This document shows, in pieces, positions 52,989-62,075 of a DNA stretch of 64,000 nucleotides. Numbering within the stretch: the stretch's first letter is position 1; each line of letters opens with the position of its first letter. The notes below the pieces were generated by a model. The model ran no database searches and was not told the origin of the DNA. It was given only the letters and a program-made list of their open reading frames with translations. Location: NCBI RefSeq assembly GCF_900103275.1, contig NZ_FNGP01000001.1, forward strand, positions 1 to 64,000, in the 5' to 3' direction. This stretch comes from Tessaracoccus oleiagri. Lineage in GTDB: Bacteria; Actinomycetota; Actinomycetes; Propionibacteriales; Propionibacteriaceae. Made by a program: the position numbers and the translations under genes.

Positions 52989-53286
52989 TCACGCAGCCTG
53001 CGCGGCTGGTGGGTTCATGATGGTCTCGTATTCGATGGGGGTCAAGCGGCCGAGACCGACTCGTCGGCGGCGGCGGTGGTAGGTGCGTTCGATCCAGGTC
53101 ACGATCGCGATCCGCAACTGTTCGCGAGCGGTCCAGGAACGACGGTTGAGGACGTTCTTCTGCAACAGGCTGAAGAAGGACTCCATCGCCGCGTTGTCGC
53201 CGGCCGCACCGACCCTGCCCATCGACCCGACGAGGCCATGACGAGCCAACGCGCGGAGGAACTTCCTGGATCGGAATTGGGCAGGT
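52989..53286 (-). pseudogene. IS3-family transposase (OrfB) C-terminal fragment
   Basis: About 95 residues on the minus strand match the end of IS3-family integrase-core transposases: QFRSRKFLRALARHGLVGSM, GRVGAAGDNAAMESFFSLLQ, KNVLNRR and RTYHRRRRRVGLGRLTPIEYE. The third acidic catalytic residue lies in NAAMESFF. The DD part and OrfA are absent because IS30-related DNA begins at about 53286. It cannot be active. Confidence 0.85.
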
Positions 53287-54250
53287 TCAACCGGTCGTTG
53301 CAACACCAGGCTGTTGGAGCGAGCGTAGCTGCTCGGTGAAGACCTCGGCCGGGGTCATCCAGCCCAAGACTTTGCGGGGCCGGTTGTTGAGGGTGTGGGC
53401 GACGGCTTCGAGGTCGGTGGCACTCCAGCGTGACAGGTCGGTGCCCTTGGGGAAGTACTGCCGCAGCAGCCCGTTGGTGTTCTCGTTGGTGGGCCGCTGC
53501 CAGGGCGAGTGAGGATCGGCGAAGAACACCTTGGTGCCGGTCTCGAGGGCGAACGCGGCGTGGGCGGAGAGTTCCTTGCCGCGGTCCCAGGTGATCGTCT
53601 TGCGTAGCTGTTGCGGCAGCGCGGTGATCGAGGTTGCGATGGCCGTGTTCATCGCGACGGCTCCGTAGCCCCCCAGGGCGGGCCCGTTCTTGACCGGTGG
53701 TGCTTCGCCCCAGCCGTCGAGGCGGGGCAGGTGGATCAGGATCGTAGCGCGGCTGTGGCGTTCGACCAGGGTGCCGATCGCTGAGCGGCCCGTCCCGATG
53801 ATCAGGTCACCTTCCCAATGCCCGGGAATGGCCCGGTCATCGGCCTCGGAGGGGCGTTGGCTGATCACGACATCGGCGGTGACATGCCCGTGGGGTTTGT
53901 TGCGGGACCGCTCGCGGGGCTGGCGCAGCGCTCGACCGGTACGCAGGCAGGCCACGAGTTCACGCTTGAGCGCGCCGCGGCCCTCGATGAACAACGACTG
54001 GTAGATCGCCTCGTGGCTGATGCGCATGGACTCATCATCGGGGAAGTCCAGCTTCAGACGGTTGCTGATCTGCTCGGGGCTCCATCCCGTGGCCCAGCGC
54101 CTGTCTTGCCGGTGCGGCTTGTTCAATCCCTTCCATGCCGGCGTTCCGGGGCCCTCTACGACGGTTCCATCGGCGCGGGTGACCTTACCGGCGAGCCGGT
54201 CAGCCACGTAGTCACGCAGCCGTGGGGTGGCGACCATCTTTGCGGTCTTG
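53287..54250 (-). pseudogene. IS30 transposase, catalytic part without its N-terminus
   Basis: About 320 residues of IS30 transposase run from KTAKMVATPRLRDYVADRLAG to SLQQPGVATTG. Motifs are WSPEQISNRLKLDFPDDESM, RISHEAIYQSLF, the DDE catalytic pieces HWEGDLIIGTG, TWDRGKELS and ENTNGLLRQYFPKGTDLS, and NNRPRKVLGWMTPAEVF. The frame stays open upstream to 54435, but those codons are only the antisense of the helix-turn-helix segment and do not encode an IS30 N-terminus. Activity is therefore unlikely. Confidence 0.8.
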
Positions 54251-54442
54251 CCACCACTGGAACCTCTCGCCGTCCGGGCGATCTCACCGCCTTTCCTGTC
54301 CGAGGAAGAACGAGTACAGATCGCCGACCTCGCCAGCCGCGGCCTCGGACCGACCGCGATCGCCCATGCCCTCGGCCGATCACCCTCGACGATTAGCCGC
54401 GAGCTACGCCGCAACCGCCACCCAACGGGATCCACGGCCTAG
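54227..54442 (+). pseudogene. IS30 transposase N-terminal HTH segment in inverted orientation
   Basis: On the plus strand the frame contains LSEEERVQIADLASRGLGP, TAIAHALGRSPSTISRELRR and NRHPTGSTA then TAG. This is the DNA-binding helix-turn-helix that normally begins an IS30 transposase. It points away from its catalytic part, which lies on the minus strand directly to the left. About 20 linker residues that usually join the two (a YRP..A segment) are not visible. Confidence 0.75.
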
Positions 54443-54453
54443 TATCACGATCT

Positions 54454-54843
54454 TCAGGCGGAAACTCCCCAAAGACGTCGCGCAACCATCCAGATCACAG
54501 CCGCTAGCAGGAGCACCAGCAATTCGTCCGCCCAGGTTACCGCCCCCTGGAGCTTGCCGAACTTCACTAGGCCCCACTTCGCATGGCAATATGCGAGCGC
54601 GCTAACTGACAATATCAAGATTGCGTACAATATCTCATATAGAAGCCAGTAAGAGGGGGGGAGTACTGACGCAAAGAGGGCTACCACGGCCGAGGGTACC
54701 ATCCATATCCGCGCTCCATTGGCGGCCACCTCCACTGCGTCGTCGTCCGCGAGACCCGTGCGCAGCTGAGCAATAGAGAGGGCCGATTCCTTCGTTATGA
54801 CATTCATGAGGAACACCGCGAAAAAGTAGCAAACAGAAATCAT
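54454..54843 (-). CDS. membrane protein, candidate immunity protein for the RHS toxin
   Basis: A 129-residue protein with about four hydrophobic segments: ISVCYFFAVFLMNVI, WMVPSAVVALFASVLPP, YWLLYEILYAILILSVSALAYC and LLVLLLAAVIWMVARRL. Its ATG overlaps the TAA of the RHS gene (TAATG), so it is translationally coupled to it. Base composition is clearly lower in GC than the surroundings and matches the RHS tail. I recognise no family. Immunity function is inferred only from position, size and coupling; polymorphic toxin genes are usually followed by such a gene. Confidence 0.6.
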   Translation of the reverse strand: MISVCYFFAVFLMNVITKESALSIAQLRTGLADDDAVEVAANGARIWMVPSAVVALFASVLPPSYWLLYEILYAILILSVSALAYCHAKWGLVKFGKLQGAVTWADELLVLLLAAVIWMVARRLWGVSA

Positions 54844-57680
54844 TAGCGCTTCTTTTGAGTCGGCAGCGTGCTACTGGTCAAGTGCTTATGCGAATACGCG
54901 GCGATCCCGATTCCAGTCACGACATAATCAAGACGACGCCCCCATTTACGGGCAGCTCTTACGCCTCGCTTGCGCCAATCGCTAGCCATCCGGCTTGGGC
55001 TCTGCGCCTTACTCCGCTCTGCCTTTGACATAGCTCGGAAAGCTGGTCTGTGTGCAGCCTTCTTTGCCTTCAACGACGACTTTACCACTGTTGCGCCGAT
55101 CCTGCCGACGCCAAATGGTACAAAATCAAGGACGCTCAACGCCGCATTTTTCCAATCACGTTTGCTGGCGGCCCTCACTATATCTACAGCTGACATTGTG
55201 AGGGCAACAGCTGCACAGGCCCCGCATCCAAAAAGAGACGCCACGCCTAATCCGGTTTTCAAGGTGTCCCACCATTTGCCGGTGGTGTCTTGTTTGTTGA
55301 TGGGGTCGTTGGGGTATGTGTAGGGGGTGTCGTTGCCGCCGTGGATGGGATCGAGGCTGGTGAATGTCCCGGTGGTGGGGTTGTAGAGGCGGGCGCCCAT
55401 GAGGAGGATGCCGGTCGTGGTGGCTGTGCGTTGTTTGGTGCCGAGCCAGCCGTAGCCGTTGCCGGCGGTGCCGGTGGGTGTGGTGGGTGGTGGGGTGGTG
55501 GGTTGGCCGTATTCGGTGTAGCGGGTGTAGTGGTCGAGGCCGGTGGCGGGGCTGGTGGGGGTGGGGAGGGTGATGGTGGCGGCGACGTCTCCGCGGGGGG
55601 TGGTGAGGGCGAGTTCGGCCCATTTCTGGCCGGTGTCGTCGCTGACCGCGGCCAGGGTGAGGTCGCCAGCGATGAGATCGCCGTACACAGTCGTGGCCGC
55701 ATTGGCGCCGTGGAGGTTAGTGACCCAGCCGGGATTGTCGGAAGCGTCGGTGTAGTGGTTGGTGAGGATCCCGGTGGTGCCCCCGCTCGTGGTGGTGGTT
55801 CGCTTGGTGCGCCGTCCGGCGGTGTCGAGGGTGTAGCTGAGGGTGGTGCCGGCTTGGGTGATGCTGTGCGCGCTGTCGTCGGCGTAGTACCGCAAGGTGA
55901 GGTCCCCAGCAGCTGGGTTGGGGGCATCGGCGGCGGGGATGGTCAGCTGGCGGCCGAGCGGGTCGTAGGCGTAGCTGCCTTGTCCGTTGCCGCCGGTCGT
56001 GGGGCGGTCGGCGGCGTCGTAGGCCCGGCGGATCGTGGTGGCCGGGCTGGTGGGACAGGCGGTGCCAGTGGCGGTGCCTTGCTGGGTGCGGTTCCCGCGC
56101 GCGTCGAAGCCGTAGGTACGCAGCGCGCACGACGCCTCAGCGCTGAGTTGTTGGTCGGTGACGGTGGTGAGTCGGCCGGCGGGGTCGTAGCCGTAGGTGA
56201 GGTCGGCGCGGACGGCGGTGGTCCCGTCGAGTTCGCCGGTGGTGGCGGCGCCGCCTTCAGGGTTCCATTCCCGCACGATCTGTCCGGAGGCGTTGGCTTC
56301 GATGCTCCACCCGAGCCAGGGTCCGATGCCGCCGCCCGCGACGGGGCCGTGGTAGGACTGCGAGACGAGTTCCCCGGTGAGGTCGTAGAGGTGCTGCCGC
56401 TGCATCTGCCCCGGGAGCTGTTCGAGTACGAGTTGGCCTTGGGCGTCGTACGCGGCCGACGCGGTCCAGGTTTGGCCACCGATCACGGTCGCGACCTTGG
56501 TCAGCAGGCCCCGGTACTCGGTGACTCCGTTGGCGTCGGTGCCGTCGTAGGTGTAGCTGGTGGTGGATTTCGGTGTGGTGACGGTGACGAGGTCACCGAT
56601 CGCGTTGTAGGTGTTGCTGGTGGTGTGGGTGACGCCGCCGCTGGTGGTGGCGTAGGCGAGCTGCCTGCCCCAGGAGTCGAAGGTCATGGAGATGCTGCCC
56701 GCGCTCGAGGACGTGCCGATCACCATGCCGGTGGTGTCGTCGTAGCTGGTCGTCACCGTCGGCACCGGATCGCTACCGACCAGCCCGGTGAGGGTGGTGG
56801 TGACGGTGACGGGCCGGGCCTTGGCGTCGAAGTTGGTCTTAGTTTCTCGAATGACGGTGCCGGAGGTGTCGCGGCTGGTGGTGGCGGCGCCGTGCCAGGC
56901 GTAGTCGGAGTGCCGCGTGACCGGCAAAGTGGTGCCTGCTGGTTGGCTGGCGGGGCCTTCGCTGCACACAAAGCCCGCGAAGGTGGGCTGGCCGCCGCAG
57001 GCGGCATCGGCGGCGTTGGTGCCGGCGGACCAGTAGACGGTGCGGCGGGTACCCGGGCTGGCCGATCCGGCGCCGGGTTGGCGCTGCTCGATGACCCTGC
57101 CTCGCGCGTCATAGCGCGTCTCCCGCCGGATGTCGGCCGCGTCCGGGGCGCCGTTGCCGTTCATGTCCAGCGTGGTGGAGGTCGACAGCCGCAACTCCCA
57201 ACCTGACTTCGGATCCGCGGTGTCGAGCTTGTCGTAACCGGTGAACGTCGTCGCCAGCGTCTCCACCACCGACCCGTCGAGGCGTTCGGCGGTGGCGACG
57301 GTCTTCACCGGCAGCGACACCCCCGGCACCGAGGCATGCTCGCCGTAGCTGGTGGCGACGTGCCGCCGCAACAGTTCTGGCTGCTCCCCGCCCGGTGCAT
57401 GGATCATGGCCGCCGGGGTCCATACATCGGTGACCCTAGTGCGGGCCGGGGCCAACACGGTCCCATCCGCGGCGAGCACATCGACCGGGTTGTAGGTGGT
57501 CACGGTGGCAGCCGCGTCGAGGTCGGTGTAGTCGCCGACACGGATCGCGGCGGTGGCGCGGGAGTCCCATGCCTTGACCACATTGTCGGACTCGTCGTAG
57601 ACGTTGGCGGTCAGCTGCCACTGGCCGGCGCCGTAGCGGGCCTCATGGATCGTGTACCCGTCGTCGTCGGTCAACCACAC
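54843..57680 (-). CDS. RHS-repeat protein with variable C-terminal tail (candidate polymorphic toxin), N-terminally truncated
   Basis: A 945-residue protein built of YD/RHS repeats: YDARGRVIEQRQPG, YDTTGMV-like turns, NTYNAIGDLV, YDAQGQLVLEQLPGQMQRQHLYDLTGELVSQ, YGYDPAGRLT and YDPLGRQL. The conserved RHS core end is present (GARLYNPTTGTFTSLDPIHGG, then PYTYPNDPIN). After it a 147-residue tail (54846-55286) is unrelated to the repeats, lower in GC, strongly basic and partly hydrophobic, with DWKNAALSVLDFVPFGVG resembling a pre-toxin linker. There is no signal peptide; in-frame coding similarity continues a few codons above the GTG to a TGA at 57708-57710. Full-length relatives are much longer, so the 5' part is missing. 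Confidence 0.75.
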   Translation of the reverse strand: MWLTDDDGYTIHEARYGAGQWQLTANVYDESDNVVKAWDSRATAAIRVGDYTDLDAAATVTTYNPVDVLAADGTVLAPARTRVTDVWTPAAMIHAPGGEQPELLRRHVATSYGEHASVPGVSLPVKTVATAERLDGSVVETLATTFTGYDKLDTADPKSGWELRLSTSTTLDMNGNGAPDAADIRRETRYDARGRVIEQRQPGAGSASPGTRRTVYWSAGTNAADAACGGQPTFAGFVCSEGPASQPAGTTLPVTRHSDYAWHGAATTSRDTSGTVIRETKTNFDAKARPVTVTTTLTGLVGSDPVPTVTTSYDDTTGMVIGTSSSAGSISMTFDSWGRQLAYATTSGGVTHTTSNTYNAIGDLVTVTTPKSTTSYTYDGTDANGVTEYRGLLTKVATVIGGQTWTASAAYDAQGQLVLEQLPGQMQRQHLYDLTGELVSQSYHGPVAGGGIGPWLGWSIEANASGQIVREWNPEGGAATTGELDGTTAVRADLTYGYDPAGRLTTVTDQQLSAEASCALRTYGFDARGNRTQQGTATGTACPTSPATTIRRAYDAADRPTTGGNGQGSYAYDPLGRQLTIPAADAPNPAAGDLTLRYYADDSAHSITQAGTTLSYTLDTAGRRTKRTTTTSGGTTGILTNHYTDASDNPGWVTNLHGANAATTVYGDLIAGDLTLAAVSDDTGQKWAELALTTPRGDVAATITLPTPTSPATGLDHYTRYTEYGQPTTPPPTTPTGTAGNGYGWLGTKQRTATTTGILLMGARLYNPTTGTFTSLDPIHGGNDTPYTYPNDPINKQDTTGKWWDTLKTGLGVASLFGCGACAAVALTMSAVDIVRAASKRDWKNAALSVLDFVPFGVGRIGATVVKSSLKAKKAAHRPAFRAMSKAERSKAQSPSRMASDWRKRGVRAARKWGRRLDYVVTGIGIAAYSHKHLTSSTLPTQKKR

Positions 57681-57710
57681 ATCCGCACGCCCTACCCGAT
57701 CAGAAACTCA

Positions 57711-57953
57711 ACACTGAGCCCTCCGATCGACAACCGGCTAGGGGCGGGAAGCTCCTCAGAGATTGCGAAAAGCATGCCCTACTACGACCCGTTCTACAAG
57801 ACCCAATCACAAAGATCCCCCGAAGAAATAAACGTGCGCCACACGATGGACACTCAACCAGTCGTTCCCCCCAGCGGATGAAGTGCCACACACCCAGTGC
57901 ACCGCCGCGGCGGGGATGTTCGCTCGCTGGTTCTTGGTGGGGTTGTGGTGGGT
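57711..57953. other. non-coding junction between RHS fragment and relaxase gene, possible oriT
   Basis: No convincing gene is visible. The stretch is less GC-rich than its surroundings and contains short palindromes, for example CTCAACACTGAG just left of it (57707-57718). MobF relaxases usually act on an oriT next to their gene, so this is the natural place to look, but I cannot identify a nick site. Just before the relaxase start is a G/T-rich run (57931-57953). Confidence 0.3.
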
Positions 57954-60900
57954 GTGGCGGCGTCGTTGCACAAGCTCACGGCAGGGTCGGGGTATGACTA
58001 CCTGACCCGGCAGGTGGCTGCCCATGACACGACGGAGAAGGGCCACGCGACGCTCGCCTCGTACTACTCGGAGCGCGGCGAGGTGCCCGGGTCCTGGCGC
58101 GGCCGCGGCGTCGCCGGCCTGGGTGACCTGGCCGTCGGGGATGAGGTCACGGCGGAGCAGATGCGGGCACTGTTCGGGGGCGGGTTCCACCCCAACATGC
58201 GGGCACGGCTCGCTGCCCTCCCCCCGGAAGCGTCGAAGGCGATGATCGCGGCAGCGACCCGGCTGGGAACGCCGTTTCCGGTGTTCGAGGCCGCGACCGC
58301 GCTCCGGCTCGAGCTTGAGCAACGCTCCACCGCGTGGCGAACCCAGCAAGGACTGCCGCCGACCACGCCGGTACCGGTGGACGTGCGGGCGGAGATCATC
58401 AACACGATCGCGGCGCAACGATTCGAATCGCGCATCGGTCGTCCCCCGTCGGCGCCGGAACTGGGGGCGGAGGTGGCGCGGCTGAGCCGCCAACCCACGG
58501 TCGCGTGCGCGGGGTACGACCTGACGTTCACGCCGGTGAAGTCGGTCTCGGCACTGTGGGCGGTCGCCCCACCCCACATCGCCGCGGCGATCGAGCGCGC
58601 CCACGACGCGGCCGTCGACGACGCGCTGCGCTACCTGGAAGACGAAGCCCTCTACTCCAGGGCCGGACACGCCGGCGTGCGCCAGATCGACGTCCACGGC
58701 CTCGTGGCCGCGTCGTTCACCCACCGCGACTCCCGCGCCGGGGACCCCAACCTCCACACCCACATCGCGATCGCGAACAAGGTCCAAGGCCTGGACGGCA
58801 AATGGCGCGCCATCGACGGACGCCTGATCTACAAGGCCAAAGTCAGCGTCAGCGAAACCTACAACACCATGCTGGAAGCCCACCTGCGCGAGACACTCGG
58901 CATCCAGTTCCGTGAACGCGAACCCGGCACCATGGAGAAGCGGGCCGTGCGGGAGATCGCCGGCGTCCCCGCCCAGCTGCTGACATTGTGGTCGTCGCGG
59001 CGGGCGCTCATCGCAGCGCGCCAAGCCGAACTCGCCGCCACGTTCCAGACCCGACACGGCCGCCCACCCACCCCCGCCGAGGCGATCCGTCTGGCCCAGC
59101 AAGCCACCCTGGAAACCCGCGAAGCGAAACACGAACCTCGCTCCCTCGACGAACAACGCAGAACGTGGCGCAACGAAGCCGAGCGCGTCATCGGCGCCGA
59201 CGGCATCCGGCGGATGCTCACCCGAACGCTGCGCTGGCCCTCCTCCTACCGCCGCCAGGAAGTGTCGGACGGGCGATTGGATCGGGTGGCCCAAGAGGTG
59301 GTGCAGCGGGTGGCGAGATCGCAGGCGTCATGGCAGAGCTGGCACTTGCGCGGCGAAGCGTCGCGCCGCGCGCGCGAACTCGCCACCACCGCAGCCCAAG
59401 CCGAGCACCTCACTACGCTGCTGCTTGAACGAGCGCTCGCGCTCTCGGTCCCCCTGCGCAGCGCCGGAGACGGAATCGAGGAGCCCGCCGAATTGCGCCG
59501 GGTGGACGGGTCTTCCGTGTACGAGGTGGCCGGCTCACGGCGCTACACGTCGCGAGCGGTGATCGACGCCGAACAACGGATCGTCGCCGCCGGCGCGCGC
59601 TCCGATGGTCGCCGAGCCGCCGGGGAGGCGGTCGAGATGGCGCTGCTCGAGTCGATGGCCAATGGTGTGACGTTGACTGCGGGGCAGTCCGGGCTGGTGC
59701 GGGAGATGGCGACCAGCGGAGCCCGGCTCCAGCTCGCGCTGGCCGCTGCGGGTACCGGGAAGACGACGGCGATGCGGGTCCTCGCCCGGGCGTGGGAGGA
59801 AACCGGCGGCACGGTACTCGGCCTCGCACCGTCCGCCGCCGCAGCCGCCGCCCTCCAGGACGTGACCGGGCAGACCACCACGATCGCGAAACTTCTCTGG
59901 GACCGCCACCACCGCACGGACGCGATCGATGCGTCGACGTTGATCATGGTCGACGAGGCCGGCATGGCGGACACCCTGAGCTTGGCCGAGCTCGTCGACC
60001 TCGCCATTGATCGTGGTGCCTCGATCCGACTGGTCGGCGACGATCACCAACTCTCCGCCATCGGTGCCGGGGGCGTGCTCCGCGACCTGCAACGTCGCCA
60101 TGGCGCGGTCGAGCTCGACGAGGTGCTGCGCTTCACCGACGACGGCGAAAGGGAAGCGACACTGGCCCTGCGAGAGGGCGACCCGGCCGCGCTGGGCTGG
60201 TACCTCGACCACGGCCGCCTCCACGACGGCAGTAGAGACGCCGCGCTCGAGGCCGCCCTCCACGCTTGGGCCACGGACACAGGCCAAGGCCTCGATTCGC
60301 TCATGCTCGCCAGCACGCGAGAAGACGTCGCCGAACTCAACCGCAGAGCCCGCCTACACCAACCGCGCTCCGCAACGGGTGCCATCGCCCTCAGGGACGG
60401 GAACCACGCAGGGGTGGGCGACCTGGTCCTGACCAGACGCAACGACCGCCGGCTGCGAACCTCGTCCACCGACTGGGTCAAGAACGGCGACCGCTGGATC
60501 ATCGAAGCCATCAGCCGGGACGGCGGACTGGAGGTCCGGCACCGGCGCACTGCCCAGCACGCTTGGCTCCCGCCCGACTACGTCGCCACGCAGGTCGAGC
60601 TGGGCTACGCCACCACGATCCACGCCGCCCAAGGCGCCACCGTGGACACGACGCACACCCTCCTCACCGGCACGGAAACGCGGCAAGGCCTGTACGTCGC
60701 CATGACCCGCGGCCGGCAGGCCAACCACGCCTACGTCACCACCGTCGGCGACGGCGACCCCCACTTAGCTTTCACCCCCGAAACGCTCCGACCGCCCACC
60801 GCCGTCGAGATCCTCGAGACCGTCCTGGCCCGCGACGGCACCGCCCGCTCCGTCAGCACCGAGCTCGCCGACGCCGACGACCCCAGTCTGCGCTTGGGAG

Positions 60901-61994
60901 ACGCGGTCAACCGGTATCGCGACGCGCTCACCGTCGCCCTCGAGCACCGCCACGCCACAGCTCTCGAAGAACTGGACCATCACGCCGACCACATCGTCCC
61001 GGGCATCACCGACTGCGACGCCTGGCCCACGCTGCGGCAACGGCTCCTCGCCGCAGCCGACAACACCACCCCCCTCGGCGCGCTCCGTAGCGTCGCGGCC
61101 GGGCACCGATTCGACGACGGCATCCACGACCCAGCAGCATTGCTTGCATCACTAGTTCCGGAACCTACCGGCGGCCCACTCCCCTGGCTCCCCCGGATCC
61201 CCGAGATCCTGGCCACCGACGGTCGTTGGGGACCGTATCTCGACGCACGGAGGCAGCAGATTGCGGGCCTCGCAGACCTCGTCCGAGAGCAGACGCGACG
61301 GAGCGGTCCTGCTGAATGGCTTCCCGTCAAAGACCACATACCAGACCGGCTCATCGGCGAAGTCACCGTCTGGCGGGCAGCTATGGGAGTCACGCTGGGC
61401 GACCGACGCCCCACGGGCGAACGCCTCTTCGCGGGGGCAGCCCGCCACTACCAGGACCAACTCGACGGGCAGCTACTCGCGGTCGTTCCCATCCTCGGTG
61501 CCGCACAGCTACGCCGCCTCGGCCAAGGCCTCGAACACGATCCCGCCATCTCAACTCTCGCGCGCCAGTTGGCGACGCTCGAAGCACGAGGCATTCCTGT
61601 CGGCGTCGTGCTTGCCGCTGCGCTTGCGCAGGGCCCCCTCCCGGCGGAACGGCCCGCCGCCGCTCTCCAATGGCGCGTCCGTGAACTCGCGCAAAAGCAG
61701 CCCGCAGCCGTCGACTCAGAAGCCCGCTGGCGAACATGGGCAGACGCCGTCAACCCGACGCTCACCCGTTCCCCGCACTGGCCCACGATCCGCGGACTGC
61801 TCATGAACCTGACAGAGTCCGCCGATACGAAATCCCTGGAGAACGAACTCCGCGGAAGACGACCGCGCGAGGCCCGCGCGACACTCATGCGAATCGCCGC
61901 CTCCGATGAGCGCGCCCACCTTGCAGAGGCCAGAGCCCTACGGCAGCGCCAGCAGGCGCTGTCGCGCAAGCCTCCCGGCGGTGTCCCCCGCTGA
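57954..61994 (+). CDS. MobF-family relaxase/helicase (TraA/TrwC-like)
   Basis: A 1346-residue conjugation protein. The N-terminal relaxase begins ASLHKLTAGSGYDYLTRQVA with candidate catalytic tyrosines, and the HUH metal motif is in GDPNLHTHIAIANKV near residue 268. The C-terminal half is a RecD/TraI-type helicase with Walker A AAAGTGKTTAM near residue 600, VDEAGMADTLSL, GDDHQLSAIGAGGVL, GYATTIHAAQGATVD and YVAMTRGRQ. It would nick oriT and unwind the transferred strand. The GTG at 57954 is chosen because relatives start close to the SLHKLTAG motif; GTG 57897 is possible. No other transfer gene is in the window. Confidence 0.9.
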   Translation: MAASLHKLTAGSGYDYLTRQVAAHDTTEKGHATLASYYSERGEVPGSWRGRGVAGLGDLAVGDEVTAEQMRALFGGGFHPNMRARLAALPPEASKAMIAAATRLGTPFPVFEAATALRLELEQRSTAWRTQQGLPPTTPVPVDVRAEIINTIAAQRFESRIGRPPSAPELGAEVARLSRQPTVACAGYDLTFTPVKSVSALWAVAPPHIAAAIERAHDAAVDDALRYLEDEALYSRAGHAGVRQIDVHGLVAASFTHRDSRAGDPNLHTHIAIANKVQGLDGKWRAIDGRLIYKAKVSVSETYNTMLEAHLRETLGIQFREREPGTMEKRAVREIAGVPAQLLTLWSSRRALIAARQAELAATFQTRHGRPPTPAEAIRLAQQATLETREAKHEPRSLDEQRRTWRNEAERVIGADGIRRMLTRTLRWPSSYRRQEVSDGRLDRVAQEVVQRVARSQASWQSWHLRGEASRRARELATTAAQAEHLTTLLLERALALSVPLRSAGDGIEEPAELRRVDGSSVYEVAGSRRYTSRAVIDAEQRIVAAGARSDGRRAAGEAVEMALLESMANGVTLTAGQSGLVREMATSGARLQLALAAAGTGKTTAMRVLARAWEETGGTVLGLAPSAAAAAALQDVTGQTTTIAKLLWDRHHRTDAIDASTLIMVDEAGMADTLSLAELVDLAIDRGASIRLVGDDHQLSAIGAGGVLRDLQRRHGAVELDEVLRFTDDGEREATLALREGDPAALGWYLDHGRLHDGSRDAALEAALHAWATDTGQGLDSLMLASTREDVAELNRRARLHQPRSATGAIALRDGNHAGVGDLVLTRRNDRRLRTSSTDWVKNGDRWIIEAISRDGGLEVRHRRTAQHAWLPPDYVATQVELGYATTIHAAQGATVDTTHTLLTGTETRQGLYVAMTRGRQANHAYVTTVGDGDPHLAFTPETLRPPTAVEILETVLARDGTARSVSTELADADDPSLRLGDAVNRYRDALTVALEHRHATALEELDHHADHIVPGITDCDAWPTLRQRLLAAADNTTPLGALRSVAAGHRFDDGIHDPAALLASLVPEPTGGPLPWLPRIPEILATDGRWGPYLDARRQQIAGLADLVREQTRRSGPAEWLPVKDHIPDRLIGEVTVWRAAMGVTLGDRRPTGERLFAGAARHYQDQLDGQLLAVVPILGAAQLRRLGQGLEHDPAISTLARQLATLEARGIPVGVVLAAALAQGPLPAERPAAALQWRVRELAQKQPAAVDSEARWRTWADAVNPTLTRSPHWPTIRGLLMNLTESADTKSLENELRGRRPREARATLMRIAASDERAHLAEARALRQRQQALSRKPPGGVPR

Positions 61995-62062
61995 CCACAG
62001 GCCATCCCCTCGGTTGCCCGCGTGCACAGTGCACACGAAATCGACGAGGACTGAACCGAAGG

Positions 62063-62075
62063 GGCTCTTCACAGA
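62063..62075 (+). repeat. ISL3 element left inverted repeat
   Basis: GGCTCTTCACAGA, identical in inverted form at 63500-63512. Confidence 0.8.

Larger units (their letters stand above)
53281..54442. mobile_element. IS30-family element, rearranged and probably inactive
   Basis: The left end carries GGTTCAACCGGTCGTTGCAAC, which includes the transposase stop. The transposase is split between strands: catalytic part on minus (53287 to about 54250), N-terminal helix-turn-helix on plus (about 54227-54442). I find no inverted copy of the left end near 54442, so the right end is lost or displaced. The element truncates an IS3 copy on its left. Confidence 0.65.

Noticed and set aside
55290-57206. Glycine/valine-rich plus-strand frame opposite the RHS gene
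   Set aside because: An antisense artefact of the RHS repeats; no ribosome-binding site or domain.
57336-57881. Plus-strand frame ending QPVVPPSG at the RHS/relaxase junction
   Set aside because: Most of it is antisense to RHS; the unique end lacks a ribosome-binding site and any similarity I can recognise.
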